A DNA stretch of 64,000 bases from DATCLS01 sp036563805 (lineage in GTDB: Bacteria; Actinomycetota; Acidimicrobiia; Acidimicrobiales; VFJN01). The stretch covers positions 69,699-133,698 of the forward strand of contig DATCLS010000016.1 in the NCBI GenBank assembly GCA_036563805.1, written 5' to 3'. A program made the translations under genes and the position numbers. Under the pieces are notes generated by a model, which saw only the letters and a list, made by a program, of their open reading frames with translations, searched no databases and was not told where the DNA came from. Position 1 is the first letter of the stretch, and the number at the start of each line of letters is the position of its first letter. Shown here piece by piece: positions 1-8,496 of the stretch.

Positions 1-150
1 CACGACCCAGTGGAACCGGGCGTCCGGGAAGCGCTCGACGAGGCGCAGGACCGTGCCGCCGCACCCGATCTCGATGTCGTCGCAGTGGGCCCCGAGGCAC
101 AGGACGTCCAGCGCGTCGTCGGCCGGCTCGGTCAGCCGCAGCGAGCGCAT
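1..150 (-). CDS. PIG-L/LmbE family deacetylase, N-terminal part only
   Basis: Only the first 50 codons are present; the gene runs off the left edge. The translation starts MRSLRLTEPADD, and residues 20-32 read GAHCDDIEIGCGG. That matches the zinc-binding AHPDD region of the PIG-L/LmbE family (with Cys for Pro), whose members remove N-acetyl groups from amino sugars. The ATG overlaps the stop of the nucleotidyltransferase gene upstream (TGATG), so the two are probably translationally coupled in one sugar operon. The substrate cannot be told from this fragment; an N-acetylated nucleotide or lipid-linked sugar is an inference from context. Confidence 0.8.
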   Translation of the reverse strand, partial: MRSLRLTEPADDALDVLCLGAHCDDIEIGCGGTVLRLVERFPDARFHWVV

Positions 151-941
151 CACGCGGCCCCCGCCCGGGCCCGCCAGACCGCCCAGGGCGGGTCGCCCCG
201 GCTGTGGAGGTCCTCGAGGACCTGTCGGTCCTTGAACGTGTCCATGGGCACGAAGAACCCGTCGTGCCGGTACGTGGTCAGCGCCGAGATGTCGATGAGC
301 CGCTGGAACGGCTCCTCGACCAGCTCTTCGCCCGGCCGCAGGAAGTCGAAGATCCGGCTGCTCATCACGAAGAACCCGGCGTTGATCCAGACGCCGGCCG
401 TGGTCACGTCCTCGATCGCCTTGACCGTGCCGTCGTCGGCCGCGGCCACCACGTGGAAGCTGTGGCTGGGCCTGGCCGACACGAACGAGACGATGCCGCC
501 GCGGGCGCGGAAGTCGTCCACCACCCGGTCGAGGGGCACGTCGCTCAGCCCGTCGCTGTAGTTGGCGAGGAACACGTCCTCGCCCTCGAGGTGGGGCCGC
601 ACCCGCCGGAGCCGCTCGCCGATGCTGGCGTGCGTCCCCGTGTCGACGAACGTGATGCGCCAGTCGTCGATGTCGCGGGACAGCAGCTCGACGTCGCGGC
701 CGCCGCCCGACAGCACCACGTCGTTCGAGAGCCATTCCTTGTAGTCGAGGAAGTACTCCTTGATGAAGTCGCCGCGGTGGCCCAGGCACAGGACGAAGTC
801 CGTGTGCCCGAAGGCGGCGTAGTAGCGCATCAGGTGCCACAGGATCGGCCGGTAGCCGATCGGCACCATGGGCTTGGGGATGGTCTCGGAGTACTCCCGC
901 ATGCGCATCCCGAGCCCGCCGCAGAACAGCACGACCTTCAT
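150..941 (-). CDS. Sugar-1-phosphate nucleotidyltransferase, glucose-1-phosphate cytidylyltransferase type
   Basis: 263 aa, close to the roughly 257 aa usual for glucose-1-phosphate cytidylyltransferase (RfbF/DdhA). These enzymes join a sugar-1-phosphate to CTP to give an activated sugar. The N-terminal nucleotide-binding signature is near complete: FCGGLGMRMRE at residues 6-16, followed by PKPMVPIG. A mid-protein metal-binding region reads LANYSDGLSD, and a late segment GFFVPMDTFKDRQ resembles the family's C-terminal WMDTLRD-type motif. It lies between a C-methyltransferase gene and a PIG-L deacetylase gene, all leftward, as expected for a modified-sugar pathway. CTP preference is inferred from family resemblance; UTP or dTTP use cannot be excluded. 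Confidence 0.85.
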   Translation of the reverse strand: MKVVLFCGGLGMRMREYSETIPKPMVPIGYRPILWHLMRYYAAFGHTDFVLCLGHRGDFIKEYFLDYKEWLSNDVVLSGGGRDVELLSRDIDDWRITFVDTGTHASIGERLRRVRPHLEGEDVFLANYSDGLSDVPLDRVVDDFRARGGIVSFVSARPSHSFHVVAAADDGTVKAIEDVTTAGVWINAGFFVMSSRIFDFLRPGEELVEEPFQRLIDISALTTYRHDGFFVPMDTFKDRQVLEDLHSRGDPPWAVWRARAGAA

Positions 942-975
942 GGCTCGCCCGCCTCCCTGGCCCGCCGCCCCGCCC

Positions 976-2265
976 TCAGTGGACCGTGACCTCGGGGATC
1001 GGGACCACGAGCTCCGCGCCCCAGGCCCGCGTGTAGGCGAGCTGCTCGATGATCTCGTCCTTGACGTTCCAGGGCAGGATCAGGATCACGTCGGGCTCGA
1101 CCTCGGCGATCCTCTCGGGGGCGTGGATGGGGATGTGGGTGCCCGGCAGGAACCTGCCCTGCTTGTACGGATTGCGATCGACCGTGAAGTCGAGGAAGTC
1201 GGTGCGGATCCCGCAGTAGTTGAGCAGCGTGTTGCCCTTGCCCGGGGCGCCGTAGCCGACCACGGTCTTGCCCGCCCGCTTGGCCGCGATGAGGTACTCG
1301 AGCAGCTGCCGCTTGGTCTCCCGGGCCCGCCTCTCGAACGCCGAGTAGGCGGCGATGTCCGCGTAGCCGGCCTCGAGCTCCCGGGCCCGCAGGCCGACCA
1401 CGGCGGCCGACTCCGGCGGGGCGTCGGCGGCCCGACCGGCGTAGATCCGCAGCGAGCCCCCGTGGGTCCACAGCTCGTCGACGTCGAAGATGCGCAGCCC
1501 GTGGGCGGCGAAGACCCGCTCGACCGTCAGGAACGAGAAGTAGGAGAAGTGCTCGTGGTAGATCGTGTCGAGCTGGTTGCCCTCCACGAGCCGCTGCAGG
1601 TGGGGGAACTCCATCGTGACCACGCCCGTGGGGGCGAGGAGGATGGCGACGCCCGCCACGAAGTCGTTCAGGTCCGGCACCTGGGCGAGGACGTTGTTGC
1701 CGATGACCAGGTCGGCCTGCACGCCCTCGCTGGCGAGCCGCGCGGCCACCTCGGCGCCGAAGAACTCGGTGAGCGTGGGCACGCCCTTCTCCTCGGCCAC
1801 CTCGGCCACGTTGAGGGCGGGCTCGATGCCGAGGACGGGGATGCCCTTGCCGACGAACCACTGGAGCAGGTAGCCGTCGTTGCTGGCCAGCTCGACGACC
1901 AGGCTGTCGGGCGTGAGCCGCAGACGCTCGGTGATGGCGTCGACGTAGTCACGGCAGTGCGCCAGCCAGCTGTCCGAGTAGGACGAGAAGTAGGCGTACT
2001 CGGTGAAGATGTCGCCCGGCGCCACGTACTCCTGCAGTTGGACCAAGAAGCAGCCCTCGCAGACGTGGACCCGCAGCGGGTAGAACGCCTCCATCGCGTC
2101 GCGGCGGTCGGCCTCGACGTAGCTCTCGCACAGCGGCGACATGCCGAGGTCGACGAACACGTGCCGCAGCTCCTCGCCGCAGAACCGACACGGCCCGCCG
2201 CCCGGGTCGGTCGCGCCGGCGTCGGCGCGCGTCGTGCTCGAGCGCGGAGGAGCTGAAACCACCAT
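976..2265 (-). CDS. NDP-sugar C-methyltransferase (zinc-binding, SAM-dependent)
   Basis: About 429 aa with the three-part layout of TylC3/TcaB9-type sugar C-methyltransferases. The N-terminal zinc-binding module has two CxxC pairs (CRFC and CEGC). The SAM fold has motif I ELASNDGYLL. The C-terminal domain contains VVGYGAPGKGNTLLNYC. The catalytic-site segment YHEHFSYFS is intact. Such enzymes methylate a ring carbon of a 4-keto nucleotide sugar to make branched deoxysugars. I start at 2265 rather than the upstream ATG at 2286, because AAAGGG lies 5-10 bases before it and the conserved zinc module begins later. It is probably co-transcribed with the nucleotidyltransferase downstream. Confidence 0.88.
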   Translation of the reverse strand: MVVSAPPRSSTTRADAGATDPGGGPCRFCGEELRHVFVDLGMSPLCESYVEADRRDAMEAFYPLRVHVCEGCFLVQLQEYVAPGDIFTEYAYFSSYSDSWLAHCRDYVDAITERLRLTPDSLVVELASNDGYLLQWFVGKGIPVLGIEPALNVAEVAEEKGVPTLTEFFGAEVAARLASEGVQADLVIGNNVLAQVPDLNDFVAGVAILLAPTGVVTMEFPHLQRLVEGNQLDTIYHEHFSYFSFLTVERVFAAHGLRIFDVDELWTHGGSLRIYAGRAADAPPESAAVVGLRARELEAGYADIAAYSAFERRARETKRQLLEYLIAAKRAGKTVVGYGAPGKGNTLLNYCGIRTDFLDFTVDRNPYKQGRFLPGTHIPIHAPERIAEVEPDVILILPWNVKDEIIEQLAYTRAWGAELVVPIPEVTVH

Positions 2266-2424
2266 GTGCCGCCCTTTTGTCGTCATCCGGTGCGGCCAGT
2301 GTCGCCGGGCGGCTTGAAGCGGCCCTGAAGGAGAGCTGAGGCGTCGCTGAAGGCTGGGCGGGGCCGCCGCCGGGGCCGGCCACCGGGGCCGGTGCCGCCC
2401 GCCGCGCCCGAGCCCGCCAGGGCG

Positions 2425-3324
2425 TCACGAGTACCAGGCGAGCGTCCGCGCCAGGCCCTCGGCCAGGTCGGTCGTGGGGACCCAGCCGCAGGCGCGGGCG
2501 GTGGCGGCCAGGTCGGCCACCGCCTCGGTCTCGCCCGGCCGGTCGGCCCGGCCGCCGAAGCGCGGCTCGACGTCCCCGCCGACGAGGGCGGCGATCGTCT
2601 CGACGACGTGGCGCACGGGGAGGAGCCGGCCCGAGCCGACGTCGACGACGCGCCCGAGCGCGGCCGGCGCCTCGGCCACGGCGAGCAGCGCGTCCACGAC
2701 GTCGTCGATGTACACCCAGTCGCACAGCCGCCGGCCGCTCGACAGCACGGGCGCCTCGCCGCGCAGCAACGACGTGATCGTGTAGGGCACGACCTTGGAC
2801 GTGTCGGGCTGGTCCGGGCCGTACACCATGAACGGTCGGGCCGTGGTCACCGGCGTGCCGTACAGCGAGCGGAACATGCGGGCGTAGCCGCCGACCGCCC
2901 ACTTGGCGGCGGCGTAGGGCGAGCAGGGCGTGCCGTCGGGTCCCGGCTCGTCGCCGGAGCCGATCAGCACCACGCGGCCGCACCCGGCCTCCGTCGCCGC
3001 CGCCAACACGTTCACGCTCGCCACCAGGTTGCTCGCCAGGGTGGGGTGCACCGCGGCGAGGGACCGGGCGCCGGTCACCTCGCCGGCCAGGTGGAAGACG
3101 ACCGCCGGCCGCACCTCCGCCACGAGTCGCTCCGCGAAGGACCGCTCGCTCAGGTCGCCCGCCACCCACGTGGCGCCGGGGACCACGTCGTCGGCGGCGC
3201 GGCGGGCCGTGCACACCGTCGCCCAGCCGTCGGCGACGAGCCGCCGGGCGAGCGCCCGCCCGATGAAGCCGCTCGCGCCCGTCACCAGCGCGCTCCCGGA
3301 CCGTGCTTGCGCCCCTGCCCGCAT
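2425..3324 (-). CDS. NAD-dependent epimerase/dehydratase (extended SDR)
   Basis: About 299 aa. The Rossmann glycine motif TGASGFIG sits near the N-terminus. The catalytic serine region is LIGSGDE and the active-site YxxxK is YAAAK. The segment RPFMVYGPDQPD is typical of nucleotide-sugar 4,6-dehydratases, epimerases and reductases. The start at 3324 is preceded by AGAGGA eight bases upstream; the longer reading frame to 3396 is arginine-rich and unlikely. It lies upstream of the C-methyltransferase gene on the same strand with a 159-bp gap. It probably supplies or reduces a keto-sugar intermediate. The exact reaction (dehydratase, epimerase or 4-ketoreductase) cannot be settled from sequence alone. 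Confidence 0.85.
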   Translation of the reverse strand: MRAGAQARSGSALVTGASGFIGRALARRLVADGWATVCTARRAADDVVPGATWVAGDLSERSFAERLVAEVRPAVVFHLAGEVTGARSLAAVHPTLASNLVASVNVLAAATEAGCGRVVLIGSGDEPGPDGTPCSPYAAAKWAVGGYARMFRSLYGTPVTTARPFMVYGPDQPDTSKVVPYTITSLLRGEAPVLSSGRRLCDWVYIDDVVDALLAVAEAPAALGRVVDVGSGRLLPVRHVVETIAALVGGDVEPRFGGRADRPGETEAVADLAATARACGWVPTTDLAEGLARTLAWYS

Positions 3325-3458
3325 GTCCGCCGTCCTCTGCTCGTCGCTGATCGTCCGCCCGCGCCCGCCGCCGGAGCGCCGACGCCAGCTTGCCACCCCT
3401 TGCCACCCTGCGTGCCCTCCGGCATGCTGGCGAGCGGCGGCAAGGGAAGGCGGGCGGC

Positions 3459-4394
3459 ATGACCAGTGTCCATCACGATGCGGCGTTCGGCGACGACGAG
3501 CGCCGGGCGGCGGCCTACCGGGGCGACATCTTCCTGACGGCCCCGGACGCGGCGACGCAGGCGTTCTGCGGGTTCGCCCGCCATCTCATCGAGGAGGCGT
3601 TCGACGGCCTCGACCCCGAGACCGCGCAGGACCACGTGCCGGTCGAGCGCTACGTCGAGATCCTCGCGGACCTCAAGCCCCGCTTCATCCACCATCCCCG
3701 CTCGAAGGAGCTGCTGCGCGCCGTCCTCGAGCAGCGGGGGTGCGACCTCGAGCAGACCTACGTCGACGTGCCCCGGCTGCGCACGTCGACCTCGGGGGGC
3801 TACCTGACGTCAGGCATCGCCTACGCCTGGCACCCCCATCGCGACACCTGGTACTCGGCGCCGCTGAGCCAGCTGAACTTCTGGATGGCCGTCTATCCGA
3901 TCGAAGCGGGCAACGCGATGGCCTTCCACCCCGAGTACTTCGCCACCCCGGTGCCCAACACGTCCGCCTCGTACAACTACTACGAGTGGAACAGCAAGCA
4001 CCGGGCGGCCGCGGCCTCCCAGGTCGGCGGCGACGACCGGCCGCTCCCCCGCCCGACGGGCGACCTCGACCTCCGGGACCCGCTCGTCTTCGTCACCCCG
4101 GTCGGCGGGCTGATCGAGTTCTCGGGGCAGCACCTCCACTCGAGCGTCCCCAACCACTCGGGCCGCACCCGGTTCTCGATCGACTTCCGGACCGTGCACG
4201 TCGGCGACATCGAGGCCGGGCGGCGCGCCCCCGACGTGGACGTCGCCTGCACCGGCTCGTCGATCCGGGACTTCGTACGGGCGTCCGACCTCGCCCCCAT
4301 GCCCGAGCGCGTCGTCGCGCGGTTCGACGACGGCACCGAGGCGCGGGGGGACCTGGTGTTCGGCGGCGGGGAGGCCGTCAGGCGGGAGGCCTGA
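3459..4394 (+). CDS. Phytanoyl-CoA dioxygenase-like 2OG-Fe(II) oxygenase
   Basis: About 311 aa. The candidate iron ligands are the HPHRD segment (H, D) and the later HLHSSVPNHSGRTRFSID segment (His, with the Arg that would hold 2-oxoglutarate), the layout of PhyH-type oxygenases. The start at 3459 has an AAGGGAAGGCGGG Shine-Dalgarno region directly before it. It is transcribed opposite to the flanking sugar genes and overlaps the next gene's 3' end by 17 bp (convergent). By location it could hydroxylate a nucleotide sugar or a glycan precursor; that is inference. No close functional relative is recognised. Confidence 0.75.
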   Translation: MTSVHHDAAFGDDERRAAAYRGDIFLTAPDAATQAFCGFARHLIEEAFDGLDPETAQDHVPVERYVEILADLKPRFIHHPRSKELLRAVLEQRGCDLEQTYVDVPRLRTSTSGGYLTSGIAYAWHPHRDTWYSAPLSQLNFWMAVYPIEAGNAMAFHPEYFATPVPNTSASYNYYEWNSKHRAAAASQVGGDDRPLPRPTGDLDLRDPLVFVTPVGGLIEFSGQHLHSSVPNHSGRTRFSIDFRTVHVGDIEAGRRAPDVDVACTGSSIRDFVRASDLAPMPERVVARFDDGTEARGDLVFGGGEAVRREA

Positions 4395-5523
4395 GGGCCT
4401 CGACGTCGACCCAGCGCCCGCCCGCGGCCTCGACCTCGGGCCAGCTGGCCCGAAGCTCGGGCAGCAAATCCGGCAGGAACAGCGCCACCCGCTCCGGGCG
4501 CGCCGCCAGCAGGCGGCTCGGCGCCACGACCGGGATGTCCGTCGCCGGCATGCGGCGCCCGTGCTTGGCCGGCGAGGCGTCGGCGACGGCGGGGAGGAGG
4601 CGGCGGTCGACGCCGGCGCGGCACAGCAGCGCCACCGCCCGGGAGGCCGCCCCGTAGCCGACCACGCGGCGCCCCGCCGCCTTCTGCTCGACCAGCCAGC
4701 CGTGCAGGGCCTCGGCCCGGGCCGCCGCATCGGCCTCCAGGTCGCGCAGGCGGGCGGCGTCCTCGACCCCCGCCGCGGTTTCCTCGGCGATCAGGCCGTC
4801 GACCCCGGGGGCCGCGGGCGCGGCGCCGAGCCCGGCCGCGCCGCCGCCCGGGCCCTCGCCCCGGGTGGCGACCAGCAGGAGCGTGCCCCCGTAGAGGTCG
4901 AAGCGCCAGGCCTGGCGGGCGACGAAGCCGACCTCGGCCAGCATGCGGGCCAGCACCGGGGTCGAGTAGTACGCGTAGTGGCCGTGGCGCAGGGAGTTCC
5001 ACTGCCCCCGCCGCAGGATCGTCGCCAGCGAGTGGTACTGCACCAACAGCACGCCGCCGGGGGCGACCCGGGCCGCCCGCTCCCCCAGCGCCGCCGCCTG
5101 GTCGGAGCTGTGCATGAGCCCGAAGCAGTCGAGCACCACGTCGGCCGGCTCACCGTCGGCGACCACGTCCAGGCCCCGCTCGGCCAGCAGCCCGAGCCAC
5201 GAGCCGCCGTGGGGGCTGCCGTACTCGGCGGCCCGGGCCCCGGCCGGTAGCCAGCCCGCCGCCGCCACCCGCTCGACCGCGTCGGCGGCCTGCTGGACGA
5301 GCGCGGCGGGCTCGGCGCCCCGCGGCTCCTCGGGCACGGTGGGATCGACGAGCAGCTGGGCCAGGCCGCAGCCGGCGCAGAGCCACATCTGCAGGGGGTA
5401 GGTGGGATCGGGCCCCGGCTCGTCGGCCGCTGGGAAGTGGTCCGCGGCCGGCTGGTCGCCGAGGTCCAACACGATCTCGCCGCCGGTGCCCCGGCACCAC
5501 CGGCAGGCGGGGACCCCGGTCAC
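4378..5523 (-). CDS. Divergent C-methyltransferase-like protein
   Basis: 381 aa, with the same layout as the methyltransferase at 976-2265: N-terminal zinc module (CRWC, CAGC), a central methyltransferase-like fold and a C-terminal domain with VVGYGAASRAVALLC. The central fold is eroded at key places. The SAM-binding loop reads EYGSPHGGSW instead of the usual E-x-G-x-ND-G form. The catalytic YHEH segment is LRHGHYAYYS, and the fold is shortened. It may be an active enzyme with altered specificity or a paralogue that has lost SAM binding. It ends in a 17-bp convergent overlap with the oxygenase gene and diverges from the RmlC-like gene with a 38-bp gap. Confidence 0.8.
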   Translation of the reverse strand: MTGVPACRWCRGTGGEIVLDLGDQPAADHFPAADEPGPDPTYPLQMWLCAGCGLAQLLVDPTVPEEPRGAEPAALVQQAADAVERVAAAGWLPAGARAAEYGSPHGGSWLGLLAERGLDVVADGEPADVVLDCFGLMHSSDQAAALGERAARVAPGGVLLVQYHSLATILRRGQWNSLRHGHYAYYSTPVLARMLAEVGFVARQAWRFDLYGGTLLLVATRGEGPGGGAAGLGAAPAAPGVDGLIAEETAAGVEDAARLRDLEADAAARAEALHGWLVEQKAAGRRVVGYGAASRAVALLCRAGVDRRLLPAVADASPAKHGRRMPATDIPVVAPSRLLAARPERVALFLPDLLPELRASWPEVEAAGGRWVDVEALRPPA

Positions 5524-5561
5524 CGGTCGTCCGCCCGGCCCGGAGCTGCCAGGATGGCGCT

Positions 5562-6110
5562 ATGCAGGTGCGGACGACGTCGCTGGCCGGCGTGCTCGTG
5601 TTCGTCCCCACGCCCCACCGCGACGACCGGGGCTTCTTCACGCGTACGTTCGATGCCGCGGCGGCGGCCACCCACGGCCTGGAGCCGGCGACGTTCGTGC
5701 AGGACTCGCAGTCGCGCTCGGGCCGGGGCACGCTCCGCGGGCTCCACACCCGGGCCGGGCGCGGCGAGGCCAAGCTCGTGCGGTGCGCCCGGGGCGCGGT
5801 GCACGACGTGGTCGTGGACGCCCGCCCAGGGTCGCCGACGTTCGGCCGTCACGAGGCCTTCCGGCTCGACGACGAGCGCTTCTGGCACGTCTACATCCCT
5901 TCCGGCCTGCTCCACGGGTTCCAGGTGCTGAGCGACGTGGCCGACGTCTGCTACCGCATCGACACCGAGCACGACCCTACCGAGGACCGTGCCGTCCGCT
6001 ACGACGACCCCGACCTGGCGATCGACTGGCCCCTGCCGGTCACCGGGCTGAGCCCCCGCGACGCCGCCGCCGGCTCGTGGGCCGACCACGTCGCCAGCCT
6101 GCGCCGGTGA
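5562..6110 (+). CDS. rmlC: dTDP-4-dehydrorhamnose 3,5-epimerase family protein
   Basis: 182 aa, the usual RmlC length. The cupin fold carries the family signatures: RDDRGFF near residue 20, the catalytic-base region LRGLH, the IPSGLLHGF strand, and the catalytic tyrosine in CYRID. Such proteins epimerise C3 and/or C5 of a 4-keto-6-deoxy nucleotide sugar. AGGA lies eight bases before the ATG. The gene is alone on its strand between a methyltransferase and the debranching-enzyme gene. No rmlA, rmlB or rmlD lies beside it, so it may act on another keto-sugar of the local pathway, for example as a mono-epimerase in branched-sugar synthesis. Confidence 0.9.
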   Translation: MQVRTTSLAGVLVFVPTPHRDDRGFFTRTFDAAAAATHGLEPATFVQDSQSRSGRGTLRGLHTRAGRGEAKLVRCARGAVHDVVVDARPGSPTFGRHEAFRLDDERFWHVYIPSGLLHGFQVLSDVADVCYRIDTEHDPTEDRAVRYDDPDLAIDWPLPVTGLSPRDAAAGSWADHVASLRR

Positions 6111-6123
6111 CCCCCGGTCGGGG

Positions 6124-8271
6124 TCAGCCGCCCGCGGCGCCGCCCGGCCGCCCCGTCTCGACCTCGAGCGGGCCGGCGCCGGCGACCTCGCACCGCCCAC
6201 CGGCCGCCTCGATGGTCAGCCGCCGGCCGGCCACCCGCACGCCGTCGAGCCGCAGCCGCCCGACGTCGGGCGGGAGCGCGGGGGCCACCCGCAGGCGGTT
6301 CTGCGGGACGTCGGGGTCGAGGCGCAGGAGCGTGCGGGCGATGAGCAGCGGTGCGGCGGCCGCCCACGCCTGGGGCGAGCAGGAGGTCGGGTAGGCGACG
6401 GGGGTCGGCAGCTCGTCGCGGGCGAAGCCGGCGAACAGCTCGGGTAGCCGGCCGCCGGTGGCGCCGGCCACGCCCAGCAGCCCGTCGATCAGCCGGTGGG
6501 CCTCGGCGACGAACCCGTAGCGCATCAGGCCGGCCGCGCTCAGGGCCGTGTCGTGGGGCCAGACCGACCCGCGGTGGTACGACACCGGGTTGTAGGCGGG
6601 CATCGACGCCGCCAGGGTGCGCACGCCCCAGCCGCTGTTCAGCTCGGGCCCGGCGAGGTGGCGGGCGACGGCGGCGGCCTTGTCGTCGTCGACGATGCCG
6701 GTCCACAGACAGTGGCCCATGTTGCTGGCCAGCGAGTCGATGGGGCGCTTGTCGGCGTCGAGGCCGAGGGCGAACCAGCCCCGGTCGGGCAGCCAGAAGT
6801 CGCGGTTGAACGCCTCCTTCAGCCGGCGGGCCCGCTCCCGGTAGGTGGCCTCGGCGGTGCCGTCGCCGACCGCCCGGGCGATGTCGGCCCGGGCCAGGTA
6901 GGCGGCGTAGACGTAGCCCTGGACCTCGCAGAGCGCCACCGGGGTCCGGGCCAGGCGCCCGTCGGCGAAGCGGATGGCGTCTCCCGAGTCCTTCCAGCCC
7001 TGGTTGGCCAGCCCGCGCGACGTGGCCCGCTGGTATTCCACGTAGCCGTCGCCGTCACGGTCGCCGTGGGTGTCGATCCAGCCCAGGGCGGCGTCCGCGT
7101 GCGGGAGGAGCTCGGCGAGCAGCTCGCCGGCCAGCCCCCAGCGCACCAGCTCGCCGAGCAGCATCACGAACAGCGGCGTGGCGTCGATCGAGCCGTAGTA
7201 GATGTGCCCGCGGCCCCCGGGCAGCGTCGCCGGCGAGCCGAAGCGGACCTCGTGCAGGATCTTGCCCGGCTCCTCCTCCGTGGCCGGGTCGACGTCGGTC
7301 CCCTGGAAGCGGGCCAGCGTGGCGAGCACACCGGTGGCCAGCTCGGGCGTGACCAGCAGGCTCATCCAGGCCGTGATGAGCGAGTCGCGCCCGAACAGCG
7401 CCATGAACCAGGGCGCGCCGGCGGCGATCACCGGCAGGTCCGGGCCCTCGGGCGGGAAGATGCGCAGCGCCCCCAGGTCGCGGGTCGCCTGGGCGAAGGC
7501 GTCGCGCAGCTCCGGCGAGTCGGTCTCGATCTCCGGCGCGCGGGCGAGCCACGACTCGAGCCGCTCGGCCGGCAGCGAGCCGTCGCCGGGGGCCTCGGGC
7601 CGGGCGGCCGGCGGGACGTCGAGGTCGCCGAGCCGGACCTGCACGTCCACGGACAGCTCGTGCGCCTGCCGGGGGGCGAGCGTGAACGCCCAGGTCACCC
7701 GCCCAGCGTCGGACCCGGCGCCGTCGGCGAAGCCGACGCTCGTCCCGATGCTCCGGCCCGCGCTGGCGGCGGTGGTGATGGTGAGGTGGTGGTCGCCCGT
7801 CTCGATCCGGCGCGGGCCCGGCCGGGGCTCCCGGCCCTCCTTGACCTCGAACAGGTCGGCGAAGTCCGCGTCGCAGGTCAGCTCCACGACCACCCGGCAC
7901 GGCTCCAGGCCGTAGTTGCGCACGACGATCCGCTCGCGCATGCCGTCGTGCAGGTTGCGGTGCCGGAACACGACCAGCTCGGCGTCGGCCTGGTCGGGCC
8001 ACGGGTGGCCGCGGCCGACGAAGGTGGCTTCGAACGGCGAGGCGACCGACACGGCCAGGGGTTCGAGCCGCTGCCCGTCGATCCGCAGCTCCCAGCGGGA
8101 CAGCACGCGGGTGTCCAGCGCGAACAGCCCGTGGGCGGGCTCGTCGCCGATGTCTCCGCTGCGGCCGGACAGGCAGAACGTCTGGCCCTCGACCAGCGTC
8201 ACCGCACCGTCGCCCGGCGTCGGCCCGGCCACCGGACCCGAGTACGTCCACGGAGTGCTCACGGTGCTCAC
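6124..8271 (-). CDS. Glycogen debranching enzyme, amylo-alpha-1,6-glucosidase family
   Basis: About 715 aa. The N-terminal third is a beta-rich domain like the bacterial glycogen-debranching N-terminal domain (from about residue 20, VEGQTFCLSGRSGDI). The C-terminal half is an (alpha/alpha)6 barrel of the amylo-alpha-1,6-glucosidase type, with GAPWFMALFGRDSL, GWKDSGDA and YHRGSVWPHD. These enzymes release alpha-1,6-linked glucose or related units from glycogen-like polymers. The start is one of two closely spaced GTGs (8271 or 8262); a GAGGAG lies 13 bases upstream of the first. A glycosyltransferase gene is transcribed divergently 225 bp away, and malQ, GH65 and mutase genes lie elsewhere in the window. 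Confidence 0.9.
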   Translation of the reverse strand: MSTVSTPWTYSGPVAGPTPGDGAVTLVEGQTFCLSGRSGDIGDEPAHGLFALDTRVLSRWELRIDGQRLEPLAVSVASPFEATFVGRGHPWPDQADAELVVFRHRNLHDGMRERIVVRNYGLEPCRVVVELTCDADFADLFEVKEGREPRPGPRRIETGDHHLTITTAASAGRSIGTSVGFADGAGSDAGRVTWAFTLAPRQAHELSVDVQVRLGDLDVPPAARPEAPGDGSLPAERLESWLARAPEIETDSPELRDAFAQATRDLGALRIFPPEGPDLPVIAAGAPWFMALFGRDSLITAWMSLLVTPELATGVLATLARFQGTDVDPATEEEPGKILHEVRFGSPATLPGGRGHIYYGSIDATPLFVMLLGELVRWGLAGELLAELLPHADAALGWIDTHGDRDGDGYVEYQRATSRGLANQGWKDSGDAIRFADGRLARTPVALCEVQGYVYAAYLARADIARAVGDGTAEATYRERARRLKEAFNRDFWLPDRGWFALGLDADKRPIDSLASNMGHCLWTGIVDDDKAAAVARHLAGPELNSGWGVRTLAASMPAYNPVSYHRGSVWPHDTALSAAGLMRYGFVAEAHRLIDGLLGVAGATGGRLPELFAGFARDELPTPVAYPTSCSPQAWAAAAPLLIARTLLRLDPDVPQNRLRVAPALPPDVGRLRLDGVRVAGRRLTIEAAGGRCEVAGAGPLEVETGRPGGAAGG

Positions 8272-8496
8272 GGTCAGCGATCCGCTCCTCTGACGCCTCC
8301 TTCGATCTTCGACCGAGGTGTCCGCCCGCGCGTGACCGTACCGGCTGGAAGCCGCCGCGCGGCCGAGGGCGGCGGATCGCCGACAGAGGCCGCCGTGTCC
8401 AGGGCCGAAGGTCACGAACTCACGGGTCGAAGGCCACCTCGGGCCTCTGACCTTGGCCCCTTTTCCCTCGGGAGCGCCAGGTAAACATTTCGGCCC

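Noticed and set aside
6496..8484. 662-codon frame opposite the debranching enzyme
   Set aside because: No recognisable domain and wholly antisense to a gene with complete catalytic motifs.
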